This document shows, one piece after another, positions 54,801-63,373 of a DNA stretch of 64,000 bases. This DNA comes from Leifsonia sp040686855. GTDB taxonomy: Bacteria; Actinomycetota; Actinomycetes; Actinomycetales; Microbacteriaceae. Each line of letters starts with the position of its first letter. The stretch's first letter is position 1. The notes below the pieces were generated by a model. That model was not told the origin of the DNA. It searched no databases and saw only the letters and a program-made list of their open reading frames with translations. Made by a program: the position numbers and the translations under genes. The stretch covers positions 806,001 through 870,000 of the forward strand of contig NZ_JBFBOG010000003.1 of the NCBI RefSeq assembly GCF_040686855.1. Direction: 5' to 3'.

Positions 54801-56448
54801 GCTCCGGGCCGAGGCCGAGCTTCAGCGAGGTGACGACCTCCTCGCGGATCGAGTCCAGCGGCGGGTTCGTGACCTGTGCGAACTGCTGCGTGAAGTAGTC
54901 GAACAGCAGGCGCGGGCGCTCGGAGAGCACCGCGACCGGCGTGTCCGAGCCCATCGCGCCCAGCGGCTCTGCACCGGTGGTCGCCATCGGCTTCAGGAGG
55001 ATTCGGACCTCCTCCTCGGTGTAGCCGAACGTGCGCTGCCGGCGCACGATCGACGCCGGGGTGTGGACGATGTGCTCGCGCTCCGGGAGGTCCTTCAGGT
55101 TGATCCGGCCCTCGTCCAGCCACTCGCCGTACGGCGCGGCGGCGGCGAGCTCGGACTTGATCTCCTCGTCCTCGATGAGACGGCCGGCGACCGTGTCCAC
55201 GAGGAACATGCGGCCCGGGCGCAGGCGGCCCTTGCGCACGACGCGGCTCGGCTCGATGTCGAGCACGCCGATCTCGGAGGCGAGCACCACGAGGCCGTCG
55301 TTGGTGACGACGTAGCGCCCGGGGCGGAGGCCGTTGCGGTCGAGCGTCGCGCCGACGAGGGAGCCGTCGGTGAAGACGATCGCGGCGGGGCCGTCCCACG
55401 GCTCCATGAGCATCGAGTGGTACTCGTAGAACGCGCGGCGCACCGGGTCGATCTCGGTCTGGTTCTCCCACGCCTCCGGCACCATCATCATGACGGCGTG
55501 CGGCAGCGGGCGGCCGCTGAGCGAGATGAGCTCCACGACCTCGTCGAACGAGGCGGAGTCGGACGCGCCGGGCGTCACGACCGGGAAGATCGGGCGCAGG
55601 TCGCCGAGCAGTTCGCTCTCGAGCTGCGACTGGCGGGCGCGCATCCAGTTGCGGTTGCCCTGCACCGTGTTGATCTCGCCGTTGTGCGCGATCATCCGGA
55701 ACGGCTGCGCCAGCGGCCACGACGGGAAGGTGTTCGTGGAGTAGCGCGAGTGGACCAGCGCCAGCTTGGACGCGAAGCGCTCGTCCGACAGGTCGGGGTA
55801 GAACGGCTCCAGCTGGAGGGTCGTCACCATGCCCTTGTAGACCAGGGTGCGGCTCGACAGCGACGAGAAGTACAGGTCGAGCTCGCGCTCGGCGCGCTTG
55901 CGCAGGAAGAACGTCTGGCGGTCGACGGCGATCCCGGAGACCTGCTCGCCGTTCTCGTCCACGCGGGTGGAGGCGACGAACAGCTGTTCGATGACCGGCA
56001 TGGCCTGGCGGGCCAGCGTGCCCAGCTCCTCCGGGCGAACCGGGACGGAACGCCAGCCGAGGACGGTCAGCTCGTGCTCTCCGGCGATGGCCTCGAGGGC
56101 GGCCTTGATCTCGGCGCGCGTCTGCTCGTCGCTCGGCAGGAACGCGTTGCCGACGGCGTAGCGGCCGGCGGCGGGCAGCTCGAAGTCGACCACGGCGCGC
56201 AGGAACGCGTCCGGCACCTGGGTGATGATGCCCGCGCCGTCGCCGGTGCCGGCGTCGGAGCCGACCGCACCGCGGTGCTCCAGGTGGCGCAGCGCCTCGA
56301 GCGCGGCGTCGATGATGTCGTGCCCGGCCGTGCCGCGGAGGGTGGCGACCATGGCGAGGCCACAGGCGTCCTTCTCGTGGGCAGGGTCGTACAGGCCCTG
56401 GGGGCCTGGCACGGTCCCGAAGCGGGAATGGGGAGGCGTGAGCGCCAT
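51871..56448 (-). CDS. gltB: glutamate synthase, large (alpha) subunit
   Basis: 1525 residues, full length. The N-terminal glutamine amidotransferase needs Cys29 in KDACGLAMVA as its N-terminal nucleophile, so a 28-residue propeptide should be removed. The FMN/2-oxoglutarate domain includes HDGGTGASPVNSLKHAG (about 1065), and the 3Fe-4S cluster is ligated by GCIMMRVCHLDTCPVG (about 1135). The C-terminal beta-helix domain carries GLSGGQIVVRPP and GAGMSGGTAYVYD. Two-gene operon with gltD; 168 bp separate it from lgt, with no clear regulatory site. Confidence 0.97.
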   Translation of the reverse strand: MALTPPHSRFGTVPGPQGLYDPAHEKDACGLAMVATLRGTAGHDIIDAALEALRHLEHRGAVGSDAGTGDGAGIITQVPDAFLRAVVDFELPAAGRYAVGNAFLPSDEQTRAEIKAALEAIAGEHELTVLGWRSVPVRPEELGTLARQAMPVIEQLFVASTRVDENGEQVSGIAVDRQTFFLRKRAERELDLYFSSLSSRTLVYKGMVTTLQLEPFYPDLSDERFASKLALVHSRYSTNTFPSWPLAQPFRMIAHNGEINTVQGNRNWMRARQSQLESELLGDLRPIFPVVTPGASDSASFDEVVELISLSGRPLPHAVMMMVPEAWENQTEIDPVRRAFYEYHSMLMEPWDGPAAIVFTDGSLVGATLDRNGLRPGRYVVTNDGLVVLASEIGVLDIEPSRVVRKGRLRPGRMFLVDTVAGRLIEDEEIKSELAAAAPYGEWLDEGRINLKDLPEREHIVHTPASIVRRQRTFGYTEEEVRILLKPMATTGAEPLGAMGSDTPVAVLSERPRLLFDYFTQQFAQVTNPPLDSIREEVVTSLKLGLGPERNLLTAGPEHARQVVLDFPVIDNDELAKIQHIDPRPGSTLTTTVRGLYRSDAGPDALERRLAEMCDEVDEAIANGAQFIVLSDRDSTKDLAPIPSLLMLAAVHHHLIRSETRMKAGLIVEAGDVREVHHVALLIGYGASAINPYLAMETCEELVRSGMISGVSPEKAVKNVIKALGKGVLKIMSKMGISTVSSYAGAQAFEAVGLSQEFVDQYFTGTTSKLGGVGIDVIAAENLARHDSAYPSEGAALAHERLATGGEYQWRRDGSPHLFNPETVFRLQHSTRTRRYDVFREYTQLVDDQSESLMTLRGMFSLKEGERPPVPIEEVEPVSSIVKRFSTGAMSYGSISKEAHETLAIAMNRLGAKSNTGEGGEDLDRLLDPERRSAIKQVASGRFGVTSMYLTHADDIQIKLAQGAKPGEGGQLPPTKVYPWVARTRHATAGVGLISPPPHHDIYSIEDLKQLIFDLKRANPGARVHVKLVSESGIGAVAAGTAKALADVILVSGHDGGTGASPVNSLKHAGTPWELGLAETQQTLMLNGMRERVVVQVDGQLKTGRDVIVGALLGAEEFGFATAPLVVSGCIMMRVCHLDTCPVGVATQNPELRSRFSGKPEFVVNFFEFIAEEVREYLASLGFRSLDEAIGHAELLDVDRAIEHWKASGLDLSPILHGPQFGPEAPRKNGREQDHELEHHFDVQLIEAAQDVLADGGTLELSLPIRNTERAVGTMLGHEVTVRHGENGLPAGSIDITLTGSAGQSLGAFLPAGITLRLEGDSNDYVGKGLSGGQIVVRPPRDSVFPAERNVIAGNVIGYGATQGSMFIRGIVGERFLVRNSGATAVVEGVGDHALEYMTGGLAVILGGTGRNLGAGMSGGTAYVYDLKPERVNRESLASGELELLPLGSADIEIVRDLLERHVAETGSALATRLLEDFDATVAKFVKVLPRDYAAVLQMRQEAVDEGLDPDGDIVWNRILEVTGG

Positions 56449-56616
56449 CTGTCGACCGTCCTCACAGTGTCGTGGATGTGGGGATGTGGAATGCGGGGAC
56501 GCCTTCGGCCCGTGCTGGGAGGGGTTCCGCCGCTCCGCCCGATCCGGGTGCGATCGGGCTGTTCGGTGCGGTCAGTGCGTGGGATCGCCTCGACGGTTAC
56601 TTCGTGCCGTCGGAAT

Positions 56617-57618
56617 TCATCCGTTCGTGGGGCTTGTGGCCTTGGCCGAAGCGGACCCGGCAGGTGCACCGTCTACGTCGGCGGCGCCCTCGTCGTCCAG
56701 GTCCGTGTCGTCCGAGTCTACCTCAGCATCGGGACGCACCCATTCACGACCCGGCCGGTACGGGCTGGGCTCGAGTCCGGGGTGACGACGGGACTGCACG
56801 AGGAAGACGATCAGACCGAGCACGACCGCGGCGAACGCGGCCCACACGTTGGTCGGGATGCCGAGGAACGAGAACTCGCTCGGGTCGATGCGGATGGACT
56901 CCAGGTAGGAGCGGCCGAGGCCGTACCAGACGAGGTAGACCGCGAACAGCTTGCCCCACTGGAGGTGCCACTTGCGCTCGATGAGCACCAGCACCACGAC
57001 GCCGATGACGTTCCAGATGATCTCGTAGAGGAACAGCGGCTGGAACAGCGTGTTGTCCGGGAGCCCGACCGGGATCGCCTTGTTGGTCGAGTCGATCTCG
57101 AGGCCCCATTGCAGGTTGGTCGGCAGTCCGAACAGCTCCTGGTTGAACCAGTTGCCGAGGCGGCCGATCGCCTGCGCGAGCAGGAGGGCCGGGGCCAGGG
57201 CGTCGGCGAAGGTCCAGAACCGGATGCCGGTCCAGCGGCAGCCGATCCAGGCGCCGACCGCGCCGCCGAGCAGCGAGCCGAAGATGGCGTTGCCGCCCTC
57301 CCAGATCGCGAAGACCTTCCACGGGTCGGCACCCGGGTAGAAGTAGTCGCCCGGGTGGGTGAACACGTGGTACAGCCGCGCGCCGATGATGCCGAGCACC
57401 ACGACCGGGATGAGGATGTCGAGCACCACGCCCGGCTCCGCACCGCGCTTGGTGAGGCGGCGCGAGGTCCAGATCGCGGCGACGACGATACCGATGAGGA
57501 TCATGATCGCGTACGTCTGGATGCGCCAGTGGAGCCCGAAGATGTCGATCGGGATCTGCTGCCACTCCGGCCCGGGGCTGGGGATGCTGGCGTACCAGCT
57601 GCTCATGGTCAGGGTCAC
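56617..57618 (-). CDS. lgt: prolipoprotein diacylglyceryl transferase
   Basis: 333 residues from the GTG at 57618 (GAAAGG upstream; an ATG at 57606 is possible). A seven-helix membrane enzyme that puts diacylglycerol on lipobox cysteines. The signature GRLGNWFNQELFG (about residues 152-164) contains the essential Arg, Asn and Glu, and GARLYHVFTH (about 80) is another conserved segment. The C-terminal ~60 residues form a hydrophilic, acidic tail (DSDDTDLDDEGAADVDGAP) beyond the family core. Last gene of the trp operon, 71 bp after trpA. Confidence 0.95.
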   Translation of the reverse strand: MTLTMSSWYASIPSPGPEWQQIPIDIFGLHWRIQTYAIMILIGIVVAAIWTSRRLTKRGAEPGVVLDILIPVVVLGIIGARLYHVFTHPGDYFYPGADPWKVFAIWEGGNAIFGSLLGGAVGAWIGCRWTGIRFWTFADALAPALLLAQAIGRLGNWFNQELFGLPTNLQWGLEIDSTNKAIPVGLPDNTLFQPLFLYEIIWNVIGVVVLVLIERKWHLQWGKLFAVYLVWYGLGRSYLESIRIDPSEFSFLGIPTNVWAAFAAVVLGLIVFLVQSRRHPGLEPSPYRPGREWVRPDAEVDSDDTDLDDEGAADVDGAPAGSASAKATSPTNG

Positions 57619-57689
57619 CCGAGAACTGCCTTTCGATCAGGTTGGATGCGGCACGACGCGGCGCGCTGCGACATTAGTTTAGGACGCGG

Positions 57690-58490
57690 TCAGCCGCGCT
57701 CCGTGCCGCGGGCCAGAGCAGCGGCCACGCGGCCCGCCTCGGCCACGCCGCCGTCGCCCAGCGCCTTGACCAGCGCCGAGCCGACGATCGCGCCGTCGGC
57801 GTACTCCAGCACCTCGGCCACCTGAGCGGCCGTGGAGATGCCGAGGCCGACGCACGTGCTGGTGGCGCCCGCCTCGCGGAGGCGGCCGACGAGCGTGCGG
57901 GCCGCCGCGTCCACGTCGCTGCGTGCGCCGGTGATGCCCATGGTCGAGACGGCGTAGACGAAGCCGCGGCTGGCATCCACGGCCTGCTTGAGGCGCGCGT
58001 CGGTCGAGCTGGGCGCGGCGAGGAAGACGCGGTCCAGGCCGACGCGGTCGGAGGCGGCGAGCCAGTCGGCGCCCTCGTCCGGGATGAGGTCGGGCGTGAT
58101 GAGCCCGGCTCCCCCGGCGTCGGCCAGGTCGTCGGCGAAGCGGTCGACGCCGTACTGCAGCACCGGGTTCCAGTACGTCATGACGAGCACCGGGATGTCG
58201 ACCTGCGCCGTGATCTCGCGGACGGCCGTGAAGCCATCGCGGAGGCGGAATCCGGCGCTGAGCGCCTGCTGGGTCGCCGCCTGGATGACCGTGCCGTCCA
58301 TGACCGGGTCGGAGTACGGCAGGCCGAGCTCGATGACGTCGACGCCGTTCTGCGCCAGGGCGACCGCGGCGTCCACGCTGGTGCGGAGATCGGGGAAGCC
58401 CGCCGGCAGGTAGCCGACCAGAGCACCGGCCGCCTCGTCGTTGCGCCGCGCGATCGTGTCGGCGACCCGGCTCACCGCGACTCCGCTCAC
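57690..58490 (-). CDS. trpA: tryptophan synthase alpha subunit
   Basis: 266 residues from the GTG at 58490 (GTGA overlap with trpB). It cleaves indole-3-glycerol phosphate to indole. The catalytic Glu and Asp lie in VIELGLPYSDPVMDG (about residues 49-63), and GFVYAVSTMGITG and VGLGISTAAQV are phosphate-binding loops. Directly coupled to trpB, whose product uses the indole. Confidence 0.97.
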   Translation of the reverse strand: MSGVAVSRVADTIARRNDEAAGALVGYLPAGFPDLRTSVDAAVALAQNGVDVIELGLPYSDPVMDGTVIQAATQQALSAGFRLRDGFTAVREITAQVDIPVLVMTYWNPVLQYGVDRFADDLADAGGAGLITPDLIPDEGADWLAASDRVGLDRVFLAAPSSTDARLKQAVDASRGFVYAVSTMGITGARSDVDAAARTLVGRLREAGATSTCVGLGISTAAQVAEVLEYADGAIVGSALVKALGDGGVAEAGRVAAALARGTERG

Positions 58491-59698
58491 GACTGCACCG
58501 CGCTCTCGTCGATGAGGTCGAAGTAGCGGCCCGCGGTCTCCATGTCCTTGTCGCCGCGCCCGCTGAGGTTCACCAGGATGAGACCGCCGGGGCCCAGCTC
58601 GCGCCCGAGCGCCAGCGCGCCGGCGAGGGCGTGCGAGGACTCGATCGCCGGGATGATGCCCTCGGTGCGGCTGAGCAGGCGCAGTGCCTCCATCGCGTCC
58701 GCGTCGGAGACCGGCAGGTACTCGGCGCGGCCGATCTTCGCGAGCCACGCGTGCTCCGGACCGACGCCCGGGTAGTCGAGGCCCGCCGAGATGGAGTGCG
58801 ACTCGATGGTCTGGCCGTCCTCGTCCTGCAGCAGCATGGAGCGCGCGCCGTGCAGCACGCCCGGGCGGCCCTTCGTGATCGTGGCCGCGTGGCGCGGGGT
58901 GTCCGCACCCTCGCCGCCGGCCTCGTAGCCGATCAGCCGCACGTCTTCGTCGTCGAGGAACGCGTGGAAGATGCCCATCGCGTTCGACCCGCCGCCGACG
59001 CACGCGGCGACCGCGTCCGGGAGCCGGCCGGTCAGCGCGAGCACCTGCTCCCGCGCCTCCTCGCCGATGATCTTCTGCAGGTCGCGGACCATCGCCGGGA
59101 AGGGATGCGGCCCCGCGACGGTGCCGAAGATGTAGTTGGTGTGCTCGACGTTGGTGACCCAGTCGCGCATCGCGTCGTTGATCGCGTCCTTCAGGGTGCG
59201 CGAGCCGGTCTTGACGGCCACGACCTCGGCGCCGAGCAGGCGCATCCGGGCGACGTTGAGCGCCTGGCGCTCGGTGTCGACCTCGCCCATGTAGATGGTG
59301 CACTCGAGGCCGAACAGCGCGGCGGCGGTCGCGGTGGCGACGCCGTGCTGGCCGGCGCCGGTCTCGGCGATCACGCGGGTCTTGCCGATGCGCTTGGTCA
59401 GAATGGCCTGGCCCAGCACGTTGTTGATCTTGTGCGAGCCGGTGTGGTTGAGGTCCTCGCGCTTCAGGATGATGCGCGCGCCGCCGGCGTGCTCGGCGAA
59501 CCGCGGAACCTCGGTGATGATCGACGGACGGCCCGTGTAGGTGCGGTGCAGCTCGTCCAGCTCGGCGTGGAACGCGGGATCGGCCTTCGCCTCCTCCCAC
59601 GCCGCCGACAGCTCGTCGAGCGCTGCGACCAGCGACTCGGGGACGAACCGCCCGCCGAAGTCGCCGAAGTACGGACCCTGCTCAGTGCGGAGGGACAT
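58487..59698 (-). CDS. trpB: tryptophan synthase beta subunit
   Basis: 403 residues. It joins indole and serine using pyridoxal phosphate, bound by Lys in NHTGSHKINNVLGQA (about residue 91). The phosphate-binding GGGSNAMG (about 233) and the N-terminal GPYFGDFGGRFVPE are typical of TrpB1. The ATG shares one base with the trpC stop (TGATG), so trpC-trpB-trpA are translationally linked. Confidence 0.97.
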   Translation of the reverse strand: MSLRTEQGPYFGDFGGRFVPESLVAALDELSAAWEEAKADPAFHAELDELHRTYTGRPSIITEVPRFAEHAGGARIILKREDLNHTGSHKINNVLGQAILTKRIGKTRVIAETGAGQHGVATATAAALFGLECTIYMGEVDTERQALNVARMRLLGAEVVAVKTGSRTLKDAINDAMRDWVTNVEHTNYIFGTVAGPHPFPAMVRDLQKIIGEEAREQVLALTGRLPDAVAACVGGGSNAMGIFHAFLDDEDVRLIGYEAGGEGADTPRHAATITKGRPGVLHGARSMLLQDEDGQTIESHSISAGLDYPGVGPEHAWLAKIGRAEYLPVSDADAMEALRLLSRTEGIIPAIESSHALAGALALGRELGPGGLILVNLSGRGDKDMETAGRYFDLIDESAVQS

Positions 59699-60468
59699 CA
59701 GACTCCCAGGAACTCTTCGAGCGTGGCGACGGGGTCGCTCGTCACGAGCGCCTCGCCGACGAGCACCACATCGGCGCCCGCCGCCCGATAGTGCGCGACG
59801 TCGTCGGCCGACTTCACGGCCGACTCCGCCACGCGGATGACGCCGGACGGGATGCGGTCGGCCAGGCGGCCGAACAGGTCCCGATCCAGCTCGAACGTGG
59901 TGAGGTCGCGGGCGTTCACGCCCACGAGGCCGGCGCCCGTGTCGAGCGCGCGGCTGAGCTCGTCGGCCGAGTGCGCCTCCACGAGGGAGGTCATGCCGAG
60001 CTCGGTGATCAGCTCGTGGAGCTCGACCAGCTGCTTCTGCTCCAGCGCCGCGACGATCAGCAGCACCAGGTCGGCGCCCGCAGCACGGGCCTCGAACACC
60101 TGGTACGGATCGGCGACGAACTCCTTGCGCAGCACCGGGATGGACACCGCGTCGCGCACGGCCTCCAGGTCGGCGAGCGAGCCGTGGAACTTCCGCTCCT
60201 CGGTCAGCACGCTGATCGCGCTGGCGCCGCCGGTCTCGTACGAGACGGCGAGGGCGGCCGGGTCGGGGATGGCGGCGAGCGATCCGCGCGACGGGCTCGC
60301 GCGCTTCACCTCGGCGATGATCTTGACGCGCTCCGCCGGGGCGAGCGCCGCCAGGGCGTCGAGCGCGGCCGGGCGGGCCAGCGCGGCGGCCTCCACCTCG
60401 GCGAGCGGACGCTCGGAGCGCCGCCGGTCAGCGTCTTCCAGCGCGCCGGCGACGAGGTCGGCGAGCAC
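59698..60468 (-). CDS. trpC: indole-3-glycerol phosphate synthase
   Basis: 256 residues, GTG start. TIM-barrel enzyme that closes the indole ring. KIIAEVKRASPSRG (about 48-61) holds the catalytic Lys, VLRKEFVADPYQVFEARAAG is near 110, and GVNARDLTTFELD is near 178. A stand-alone TrpC without fused TrpF; in actinobacteria PriA in the his pathway does the TrpF step. It lies 3 bp after the HGxxPAAW gene. Confidence 0.96.
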   Translation of the reverse strand: MLADLVAGALEDADRRRSERPLAEVEAAALARPAALDALAALAPAERVKIIAEVKRASPSRGSLAAIPDPAALAVSYETGGASAISVLTEERKFHGSLADLEAVRDAVSIPVLRKEFVADPYQVFEARAAGADLVLLIVAALEQKQLVELHELITELGMTSLVEAHSADELSRALDTGAGLVGVNARDLTTFELDRDLFGRLADRIPSGVIRVAESAVKSADDVAHYRAAGADVVLVGEALVTSDPVATLEEFLGV

Positions 60469-60471
60469 GGA

Positions 60472-60702
60472 TCAGTGGCCCTTCGGGGTGTACTTGGAGC
60501 CGCCCACTCCGTAGCCCGCGCGCTTCATGACCCAGCCCACGATGAGGCCGATCACGGCGAGTCCCGCCGCTGCCCAGACGATGATCGGGGCGTCGAAGAA
60601 GAACGCGATCGCGCCGATGGTGAAGGCGACCAGCATGATGATCACGGCCGTCCACGCCGCCGGCGAGTGACCGTGGCCTGGTTCGACTGACTCGCTGCTC
60701 AT
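60472..60702 (-). CDS. HGxxPAAW family small membrane protein
   Basis: 76 residues. The N-terminal HGHSPAAW (about 10-17) gives the family its name; two membrane segments follow (AVIIMLVAFTIGAIAFFF and IVWAAAGLAVIGLIVGWVM) and the C-terminus ends in YGVGGSKYTPKGH. This conserved actinobacterial family has no established function. It sits between the Trp-associated membrane protein and trpC, its usual place, suggesting a role in tryptophan synthesis or a membrane link to it (inference). Confidence 0.9.
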   Translation of the reverse strand: MSSESVEPGHGHSPAAWTAVIIMLVAFTIGAIAFFFDAPIIVWAAAGLAVIGLIVGWVMKRAGYGVGGSKYTPKGH

Positions 60703-60771
60703 GGGACTCCTGCACGTCGGGTGCGCGCCGCCGGGCGCGCACGGGGGATGGAACGCACCCAGTCTAGTGGC

Positions 60772-61452
60772 TCAGCGCGTGGGGTCGTCGCCGCGCGTCA
60801 GCTCGTCCCAGCTGTCGATGGCGGTGTCGCGGTCGAGGGTCTGCGGGCCCTCGGGCGTGTCGTCGGCGGCGTCCGCGGCGGCGCTGCCGTCCTCTGCGGC
60901 CTCGGCCACGACCTCCTCGGCCGGTCGGCCGTCCTCCCCCGCGAACCGGGTCTGGTACTTGCGCGACGGTCCGGGCCAGACGCGTGAGAACACGATGACG
61001 GCCGCGCTCGCGAGCACGATCACGGCACCGGCGACGATGGCGAGCCACGGCCAGAACTGCGTCTCGACCGAGTGGACGAGATGGCGGACGGAGGCGTCGC
61101 CGGCCACGCCTGTCGCGGAGGTGATGGCCGACGCGGAGGCGCGCACCGCATCCGACACCGCGGTGATCGCCGAGACGAGGACCGAGACCCCCAGCAGGAT
61201 GCCCAGCAGCGCGAGCACGATCCGGAACACCGGCCCCGCGATCGCCAGCGCTGCCGTCAGCGCGAGGCCCGCGAGCGCGAGCGCGGTGAGCGCCGGAGCG
61301 GCCACGGACCCGGCCACGCTGATCGTGGCGGAGTGGTTCGCGGTGTCGGTCAGTCGGATGCTGAACCAGGTCTGCGTCGCGGCGAGCAGGGCCAGGCCGC
61401 TCCCCACGACGAGGAGCAGCATCGTCGTGTACTTGACCCTGCGGCCGTTCAC
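60772..61452 (-). CDS. Trp biosynthesis-associated membrane protein
   Basis: 226 residues from the GTG at 61452 (GTGA overlap with trpE). Four membrane segments: about 8-24, 53-72, 78-98 and 135-155; the C-terminal 60 residues are hydrophilic and acidic. ALLAATQTWFSI (about 21-32) is characteristic of the tryptophan-operon-associated membrane protein family of actinobacteria. Function unknown; trpE and trpC neighbours are the usual context. Confidence 0.92.
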   Translation of the reverse strand: MNGRRVKYTTMLLLVVGSGLALLAATQTWFSIRLTDTANHSATISVAGSVAAPALTALALAGLALTAALAIAGPVFRIVLALLGILLGVSVLVSAITAVSDAVRASASAITSATGVAGDASVRHLVHSVETQFWPWLAIVAGAVIVLASAAVIVFSRVWPGPSRKYQTRFAGEDGRPAEEVVAEAAEDGSAAADAADDTPEGPQTLDRDTAIDSWDELTRGDDPTR

Positions 61453-62981
61453 AGTACCCGCTTCATCGCGTTCGCCACCGCGACCGCGCGCAGCGGGGCG
61501 GCGGCCTTGTTGACGGACTCCTGGAACTCGCTCTCGGGCACCGAGTCGGCGACCAGTCCTCCGCCCGCCTGCACGCGGGCGACGCCGCCGAGGATGGTCG
61601 CGGTGCGGATCGCGATTGCGAGGTCAGCGTCCCCGGCGAAGTCGAAGTACCCGATCACGCCGCCGTAGACGCCGCGCTGAGCGGGCTCCAGCTCGTCGAT
61701 GATGCGCAACGCCATCGGCTTCGGCGCGCCCGACAGCGTCCCCGCCGGGAACGTCGCACGGAACACGTCGATCGCTGTCGCCTCCGGGCGCAGATCTCCC
61801 TCGACCGAGGAGACGATGTGCATGATGTGGCTGAACCGCTCGATGCGCATGAACTCCGTCACCTCGACCGTGCCCGCCTCGCACACCTTGAGCAGGTCGT
61901 TGCGGGCGAGGTCGACGAGCATCAGGTGCTCGGCGCGCTCCTTGTCGTCCGCGAGCAGGGACGCCTCCAGGTCGAGGTCCTCCTCCGGTGTCGCGCCGCG
62001 CGGGCGGGAGCCGGCGATGGGATGGGTGAACGCGCGTCCCTCCTGCACCTTCACCAGCGCCTCGGGCGAGGATCCGACGATCTGGTACGCCTCGCCGTCC
62101 GGCTTCTCGAGCGAGAGCAGGTACATGTACGGGCTCGGGTTGAGCGCCCGCAGCACGCGGTAGACGTCGAGCGCGGGCGCGGTGCACTCCAGCTCGAAGC
62201 GCTGCGAGATGACGACTTGGAAGATGTCGCCGTCGACGATGCGCTCTTTCGCCGTGACGACGGACGCCAGGAAATCCTCTCGTCGCGTGCGGGAGACGGG
62301 CTCGGCCGGCGTGAGGAGGTCGACCTCCGCCAGCCATGCCTCCGACGGCTGCGAGAGCTCGCGCTGCATGCGGTCGAGGCGCGCCTGCGCATCCGCCCAC
62401 AGGGTGTCGGCGTCGTCGGTGCCGTCGGCCAGGGCGTTGGCGATGAGCTTCACGTAGCCGGAGCGGTGGTCGATCACGACGAGGTCGGCGACGAACGCGA
62501 GCGCCTGGCCGGGCACCTCCAGGTCGGCCGGCGGGGCGTCGGGCAGCCGCTCGATCTGGCGGATGGCCTCCCAGCCGATGAACCCGACCAGCCCGCCGGT
62601 CAGCGGCGGCAGGCCCGGGATGCGCGGCGTCTGCCAGCGCGCGTGCAGCGCGGCCAATGCCTCCAGCGGGCGCAGCACCGACGCCGTGCCGAGAGCGCGC
62701 TCGGCGGAGAGGCCGTAGTCGAGCCAGCGCACGTCGTCCCCCTGCTGCGTGAGCACCCCGAAGGACGCGGCGCCGACGAACGAGAAGCGGGACCAGATCC
62801 CGCCCTGCTCGGCCGACTCCAGCAGGAACGTCCCGGCGCGACCGGCTGCGAGCTTGCGGTAGATGCCGACCGGCGTCTCCCCGTCCGCGAACAGCTCGCG
62901 GACCACGGGGACCACGCGGTGGTCCGCCACGAGCGCGTCGAATGCCTCGCGCTCGGTGGTGGCGGCGGGCATCCGGATCAC
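61449..62981 (-). CDS. trpE: anthranilate synthase component I
   Basis: 510 residues from the GTG at 62981, chosen because it overlaps the hisI stop by 4 bp (GTGA) like other junctions here; an ATG at 62972 is the alternative. It makes anthranilate from chorismate. Chorismate-binding domain motifs: FQVVISQRFE (about 287), YMYLLSLEKPDGEAYQIVGS (about 320), LMLVDLARNDLLKV (about 383), GTLSGAPKPMALRIIDELE. The N-terminal FLLES segment belongs to the tryptophan feedback site. No trpG or trpD follows, so those are elsewhere. Confidence 0.96.
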   Translation of the reverse strand: MIRMPAATTEREAFDALVADHRVVPVVRELFADGETPVGIYRKLAAGRAGTFLLESAEQGGIWSRFSFVGAASFGVLTQQGDDVRWLDYGLSAERALGTASVLRPLEALAALHARWQTPRIPGLPPLTGGLVGFIGWEAIRQIERLPDAPPADLEVPGQALAFVADLVVIDHRSGYVKLIANALADGTDDADTLWADAQARLDRMQRELSQPSEAWLAEVDLLTPAEPVSRTRREDFLASVVTAKERIVDGDIFQVVISQRFELECTAPALDVYRVLRALNPSPYMYLLSLEKPDGEAYQIVGSSPEALVKVQEGRAFTHPIAGSRPRGATPEEDLDLEASLLADDKERAEHLMLVDLARNDLLKVCEAGTVEVTEFMRIERFSHIMHIVSSVEGDLRPEATAIDVFRATFPAGTLSGAPKPMALRIIDELEPAQRGVYGGVIGYFDFAGDADLAIAIRTATILGGVARVQAGGGLVADSVPESEFQESVNKAAAPLRAVAVANAMKRVL

Positions 62982-63373
62982 AGGTCGGCCGCCTCGATGT
63001 CGGGACTCGCGCCCACCTCGGGCTGCAGCACATCCGCATCGAAACAGGTGCGCGTCCCGGTGTGGCAGGCCGCGCCGATCTGGTCGACGGTCACGAGCAG
63101 GGTGTCGCCGTCGCAGTCGAGCGCGACGCCCTTCACGTACTGGACGTGGCCGGACGTGTCGCCCTTCCGCCAGTACTCCTGGCGCGAGCGCGACCAGAAC
63201 GTCACGCGTCCCTCGGTCATGGTGCGGCGGAACGCCTCGGCGTCCATCCACCCCATCATCAGCACCTCGCGCGTGTCGTACTGCTGGATGATCGCGGGCA
63301 CGAGGCCGGTGTCGGTGAAGCGGATGCGCTCCAGCACCGCCTCGGGCTTCGTGATGTTCGTGGTGTCGCTCAT
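62978..63373 (-). CDS. hisI: phosphoribosyl-AMP cyclohydrolase
   Basis: 131 residues, the stand-alone HisI without a HisE domain. It hydrolyses phosphoribosyl-AMP in histidine synthesis. The zinc and magnesium ligands lie in the DCDGD region and QIGAACHTGTRTCF (about 100-113); SGHVQYVKGVALDCDGD is conserved. ATGA overlap with hisF upstream and GTGA overlap with trpE downstream. Confidence 0.96.
   Translation of the reverse strand: MSDTTNITKPEAVLERIRFTDTGLVPAIIQQYDTREVLMMGWMDAEAFRRTMTEGRVTFWSRSRQEYWRKGDTSGHVQYVKGVALDCDGDTLLVTVDQIGAACHTGTRTCFDADVLQPEVGASPDIEAADL

Noticed and set aside
56449..56616. Regulatory element (riboswitch or T-box) upstream of gltB
   Set aside because: No conserved motif or strong hairpin recognisable in the 168 bp.
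51802..57825. A 2007-codon open frame on the plus strand
   Set aside because: It is antisense to gltD, gltB and lgt; such long antisense frames arise from GC-rich third positions. No recognisable domain, and the minus-strand genes are certain.
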